A stretch of 18,545 nt of DNA. Origin: Phocaeicola_A sp963625535 (lineage in GTDB: Bacteria; Bacteroidota; Bacteroidia; Bacteroidales; Bacteroidaceae). The position numbers were made by a program, and so were the translations under genes. Shown piece by piece: positions 15,356 to 18,545 of this stretch; the stretch's first letter is position 1; every line of letters begins with the position of its first letter. The notes under the pieces were generated by a model that was not told the origin of the DNA, ran no database searches, and saw only the letters and a list, made by a program, of their open reading frames with translations. The stretch is from positions 1 to 18,545 of the forward strand of contig CAVFUK010000134.1 of assembly GCA_963625535.1 (NCBI GenBank), read 5' to 3'.

Positions 15356-15892
15356 TTATTTCCCTCCAAATTTGTTGATGTGCACCTTCTCCCACAACAG
15401 GTGTTCCTCGTTGAAGGGTTTGCGCTCCATGCCCTTGTGACCGATGGCGATGATGCAGAGCACGCGCAACTGTTCGGGGATGCCCAATATCTCGCGCACC
15501 ACATCCTCTGCGGACCGTCCGTCGGCCGTAGAGCGCTCGCGCACCTGCGCCCAGCAACTGCCCAAGCCCAGGTCCTCGGCCTGCAACTGTATCATGATGG
15601 AGGCGATGGAGGCATCCTCTATCCATACGTCAGTAATCGTGGGGTCGCCCAGCACAACCACTGCCAAGGGAGCATCCGCCACGAAAGCCGCTCCGGCATC
15701 CTTGCATTTGGCAAGGCGAGCAAGTGTCTCCTTGTCATCCACCACCACAAATTGCCAACTGTTGCTCCGGTGTGAAGAGGGAGCCATCAGGGCTGCCTTC
15801 AGCAGGGTTACCACCTCATCTTGTGTCAACTCTTCCGGAGTAAACTTGCGCATACTGCGGCGTGTCTTTATCAATTCACTGAAATTTTCCAT
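15356..15892 (-). CDS. Nitroreductase family protein (FMN-dependent)
   Basis: This is a predicted cytoplasmic FMN oxidoreductase that uses NAD(P)H. The 178-residue protein begins MENFSELIKTRRSMRKF, whose RRSMRKF segment (11-17) contacts FMN phosphate in the family. APSSHRSNSWQFVVV (about 37-51) and a C-terminal IIAIGHKG segment followed by RKPF are also typical. The physiological substrate is unknown; members act on quinones, nitroaromatics or flavins. It is the first gene of the five-gene operon running to maf, and it shares a short divergent promoter region with uvrA. Confidence 0.9.
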   Translation of the reverse strand: MENFSELIKTRRSMRKFTPEELTQDEVVTLLKAALMAPSSHRSNSWQFVVVDDKETLARLAKCKDAGAAFVADAPLAVVVLGDPTITDVWIEDASIASIMIQLQAEDLGLGSCWAQVRERSTADGRSAEDVVREILGIPEQLRVLCIIAIGHKGMERKPFNEEHLLWEKVHINKFGGK

Positions 15893-15936
15893 TCTTTATA
15901 TCTATTTGAATTATTACCTTAAGTCGAAAACTGAGG

Positions 15937-15944
15937 CAAACTTA
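15937..15944 (-). promoter_or_regulatory. Putative -7 element of the nitroreductase-maf operon
   Basis: The minus strand reads TAAGTTTG (TAnnTTTG), about 45 bp before the nitroreductase start. The 13 bases at 15937-15949 are identical to those at the grpE promoter (3964-3976). A -33 element is not clear. Confidence 0.5.
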
Positions 15945-15967
15945 GTAAAAATATCCGTACCAAGCAC

Positions 15968-15975
15968 TATCTTTG
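15968..15975 (+). promoter_or_regulatory. Putative -7 element of uvrA
   Basis: TATCTTTG matches TAnnTTTG, is identical to the -7 box of the ABC-F gene, and lies 21 bp before the uvrA ATG, implying a leader of only about 15 bases. It is 23 bp from the opposing -7 box, so the two divergent promoters overlap. No -33 TTTG is evident. Confidence 0.55.
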
Positions 15976-15996
15976 CAACACATTTGAAAGAAGTTT

Positions 15997-18545
15997 ATGG
16001 CAGACGACAAATACATCTCTATAAAAGGCGCCCGGGTGAACAACCTGAAGAACATCAGTGTGGACATCCCGCGCAACAAGTTGGTGGTAATCACCGGACT
16101 GTCCGGTTCGGGCAAATCATCGCTCGCGTTCGACACGCTCTACGCTGAGGGTCAGCGCAGATACGTGGAGAGCCTCTCCTCGTACGCCCGTCAGTTTCTG
16201 GGCCGTATGAGCAAACCGGAGTGTGATTTCATCAAAGGCATACCGCCGGCTATCGCCATCGAGCAGAAGGTGAACAGCCGCAACCCGCGCTCCACGGTGG
16301 GCACATCGACGGAGATCTACGAATACCTGCGCCTGCTCTTCGCCCGCATAGGCAAGACCTACTCACCTGTGAGCGGACAGTTGGTGAAGAAGCACTCGGT
16401 GGAGGATGTCATCAACTGCATGAGGTCCTATTCCAAGGGGACGAAGTTCACCGTGCTCACCCCCATCATCCCCCGCGAGGGACGCTCCATCAAGGAGCAA
16501 CTGGAGGTGGACATGAAGGAAGGTTTCAACCGGTTGGAAGTGAACGGCAGTCTGATTCGCATCGAGGAGTACACCTACAAAGAGGGCGACACCGTGTACC
16601 TGCTCATCGACCGCATGGCTTGCGACGACAGCAAGGACAGCCTCAGCCGCCTGACGGACTCCATAGAGACGGCCTTTTACGAAGGCGACGGCACCTGCAT
16701 GCTCCGCTTCTATCCGGCGGAGATTCTGCACGTCTTCACCAAGAAATTCGAGGCCGACGGCATCACGTTCGAAGAGCCTACGGAGCAACTCTTCTCGTTC
16801 AACTCCCCCTTGGGCGCTTGCCCTGAGTGCGAGGGATTCGGCCGGGTGATAGGCATCGACGAGTCGTTGGTGGTACCCAATACGGCCATGAGCATCTACG
16901 ACGGCGCTGTGGTCTGCTGGCGTGGCGAGAAGATGAGCGAATGGAAAGAGGCGTTCATCCGCGAGGCGGTGAAGGTGGACTTTCCCATCTTCGTCCCCTA
17001 CTACGAACTGACGCAGGCGCAAAAGGATTACCTGTGGCACGGACCGCGCGAGAAGGTGTGCATCGACTCGTTCTTCAAGATGCTGGAGGAGAACCAGTAT
17101 AAGATACAGTATCGCGTGATGTTGGCACGCTACCGGGGAAAGACACTCTGCCCCGTCTGCCATGGCTCCCGTCTGAAGAAGGAAGCCAACTACGTGAAGG
17201 TGGGCGGGCGCTCCATCTCACAACTGGTGGACATCCCCATCTACGAATTCAAGCGTTTCTTCGAGACACTGCAACTGGAGGAGCACGAGCAACTGATAGC
17301 CAAACGCATACTGACGGAGATAAATAACCGAGTGCAGTTTCTGCTCGATGTGGGCCTGGGCTACCTCACCCTCAACCGCCTGAGCAACACACTGTCGGGC
17401 GGTGAGAGTCAGCGCATCAACTTGGCCACGTCGTTGGGCAGCAGTCTGGTTGGTTCGCTCTACATACTCGACGAGCCCAGCATCGGTCTGCACAGCCGCG
17501 ACACAGGGCGACTCATCCGTGTGCTGCGCCAGCTGCAACAGTTGGGCAACACAGTGGTGGTGGTGGAGCACGACGAGGAGATTATCCGTGCCGCCGACTA
17601 CATCATCGACATAGGTCCCAAAGCCGGGCGAAACGGAGGAGAGGTTGTCTACCAAGGCGACATGAACGACCTGCAGCCCGGCAGCAACAGCTACACCGTA
17701 CGCTACCTGTTGGGCGAGGAGCGCATCCCCTCCCCTGCCACCCACCGACAGTGGAACAACTACATAGAGGTGAAAGGGGCACGGCAAAACAACCTGCGGG
17801 GCGTAGACGTGAAGTTCCCGCTGAACGTGATGACGGTAGTCACTGGCGTGAGCGGCTCGGGCAAGTCCACCCTGGTGCGTGACATCTTCTATCGTGCACT
17901 GAAGCGTGAATACAGTGAGGAGAGCGAGCGTCCGGGCGAATACATGAGTCTGGAAGGCGACATCCGCATGGTGCACGACATCGAGTTCGTGGACCAGAAC
18001 CCAATAGGCAAATCCTCCCGCAGCAATCCTGTGACCTATCTGAAGGCATACGACGAGATTCGCAAGCTCTACGCCGATCAACCCTTAGCTAAACAGATGG
18101 GATACTCGGCCGGATACTTCTCGTTCAACACCGAAGGCGGCCGTTGCGAGGAGTGCAAGGGCGAAGGAACGGTCACCATAGAGATGCAGTTCATGGCCGA
18201 CCTGGTGCTGGAGTGCGAGTCGTGCCACGGCAAGCGCTTCAAGAGCGACACGCTGGAGGTCAAATACAAAGGGCTGAGCATCTACGATGTGTTGGAGATG
18301 ACGGTGAACCAAGCCATAGAGTTCTTCACAGAGAACAAGCAGCCGAAGATTGTGAAGAAGCTGAAGCCGCTGCAGGATGTCGGGCTGGGATACATCAAGC
18401 TGGGACAGTCCTCGTCCACCCTATCCGGCGGCGAGAACCAGCGCGTGAAGTTGGCCTACTTCCTCAGTCTGGAGAAGATAGAGCCTACCATCTTCGTGTT
18501 CGACGAGCCCACCACAGGACTCCACTTCCACGACATCAAGAAGCT
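15997..18545 (+). CDS. uvrA: Excinuclease ABC subunit A, partial (3' end outside the window)
   Basis: UvrA is the damage-sensing ATPase of nucleotide excision repair and loads UvrB onto DNA lesions. The visible 849 residues cover most of a protein usually about 940 long. NBD1 has Walker A GLSGSGKSS (34-42) and, much later, the signature LSGGESQR and Walker B YILDEPSIGLH. NBD2 has Walker A GVSGSGKST, signature LSGGENQR and Walker B FVFDEPTTGLH just before the edge. The C-terminal zinc finger is complete (CEEC and CESC, within the span 18147-18230). The first zinc module keeps only CPEC (about 16819-16830); the partner CxxC is replaced by residues EADG near 16750. The start MADDKYISIKGARVNNLKN is preceded by a promoter box at 15968. 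Confidence 0.96.
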   Translation, partial: MADDKYISIKGARVNNLKNISVDIPRNKLVVITGLSGSGKSSLAFDTLYAEGQRRYVESLSSYARQFLGRMSKPECDFIKGIPPAIAIEQKVNSRNPRSTVGTSTEIYEYLRLLFARIGKTYSPVSGQLVKKHSVEDVINCMRSYSKGTKFTVLTPIIPREGRSIKEQLEVDMKEGFNRLEVNGSLIRIEEYTYKEGDTVYLLIDRMACDDSKDSLSRLTDSIETAFYEGDGTCMLRFYPAEILHVFTKKFEADGITFEEPTEQLFSFNSPLGACPECEGFGRVIGIDESLVVPNTAMSIYDGAVVCWRGEKMSEWKEAFIREAVKVDFPIFVPYYELTQAQKDYLWHGPREKVCIDSFFKMLEENQYKIQYRVMLARYRGKTLCPVCHGSRLKKEANYVKVGGRSISQLVDIPIYEFKRFFETLQLEEHEQLIAKRILTEINNRVQFLLDVGLGYLTLNRLSNTLSGGESQRINLATSLGSSLVGSLYILDEPSIGLHSRDTGRLIRVLRQLQQLGNTVVVVEHDEEIIRAADYIIDIGPKAGRNGGEVVYQGDMNDLQPGSNSYTVRYLLGEERIPSPATHRQWNNYIEVKGARQNNLRGVDVKFPLNVMTVVTGVSGSGKSTLVRDIFYRALKREYSEESERPGEYMSLEGDIRMVHDIEFVDQNPIGKSSRSNPVTYLKAYDEIRKLYADQPLAKQMGYSAGYFSFNTEGGRCEECKGEGTVTIEMQFMADLVLECESCHGKRFKSDTLEVKYKGLSIYDVLEMTVNQAIEFFTENKQPKIVKKLKPLQDVGLGYIKLGQSSSTLSGGENQRVKLAYFLSLEKIEPTIFVFDEPTTGLHFHDIKK

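Noticed and set aside
16363..18081. Two long minus-strand open frames inside uvrA (266 and 287 codons)
   Set aside because: They are antisense to conserved UvrA sequence, including its signature and Walker motifs, and resemble no protein family.
1..18545. Mobile element, phage or defence system
   Set aside because: No integrase, transposase, terminal repeats, tRNA target site or toxin-antitoxin pair was found; all genes belong to ordinary chromosomal families.

Overview
The window reads as a chromosomal segment of a member of the Bacteroidales (Bacteroides and close relatives). The support is the Bacteroidetes-type promoter element (a -7 box TAnnTTTG, in one place with a -33 TTTG) repeated ahead of several genes, few strong Shine-Dalgarno sequences, and the type of genes present: a YiiL-type sugar mutarotase, a fucose isomerase/permease pair, a solitary TonB-dependent receptor and a UvrA lacking half of one zinc finger. 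The coding DNA looks GC-rich for a typical Bacteroides (judged by eye), so no species is named.

Layout, left to right. (1) Positions 1-1136, minus strand: the 5' part of an L-rhamnose/fucose-type mutarotase, cut by the window edge, preceded by a secreted glucosaminidase with two LysM repeats. (2) 1407-1883, plus strand: cytidine deaminase, whose 3' end is followed by a 31-bp duplicate of itself. (3) 2055-3857, minus strand: the grpE-dnaJ chaperone operon. (4) 4163-7011, plus strand: a YbiT-like ABC-F protein with one dead ATP site and a uracil permease, closed by a strong terminator. (5) 7177-9597, plus strand: a stand-alone TonB-dependent receptor with its own promoter. (6) 9598-9843: a convergent intergenic region holding an array of palindromes repeated every 22 bp, then the terminator of the fucose operon. 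(7) 9844-12962, minus strand: fucI-fucP. (8) 13146-15892, minus strand: a tightly packed five-gene operon (nitroreductase, small membrane protein, DUF2520 Rossmann protein, KdsC-type phosphatase, Maf). (9) 15997 to the right edge, plus strand: uvrA, divergent from the operon and cut by the window end.

How the genes fit together: most are housekeeping (protein folding, pyrimidine salvage by cdd and uraA, DNA repair, Kdo/LPS precursor synthesis, cell-wall hydrolysis). The fucose genes and the mutarotase point to use of host or plant deoxy-sugars; the kinase and aldolase that would complete the pathway are not in this window. I see no phage, insertion sequence, CRISPR array, tRNA or rRNA, and no convincing undescribed multi-gene system. 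The signals most worth following are the phased palindrome array at 9622-9731 and the complementary loss of motifs in the ABC-F protein, which would leave it with one working ATP site.
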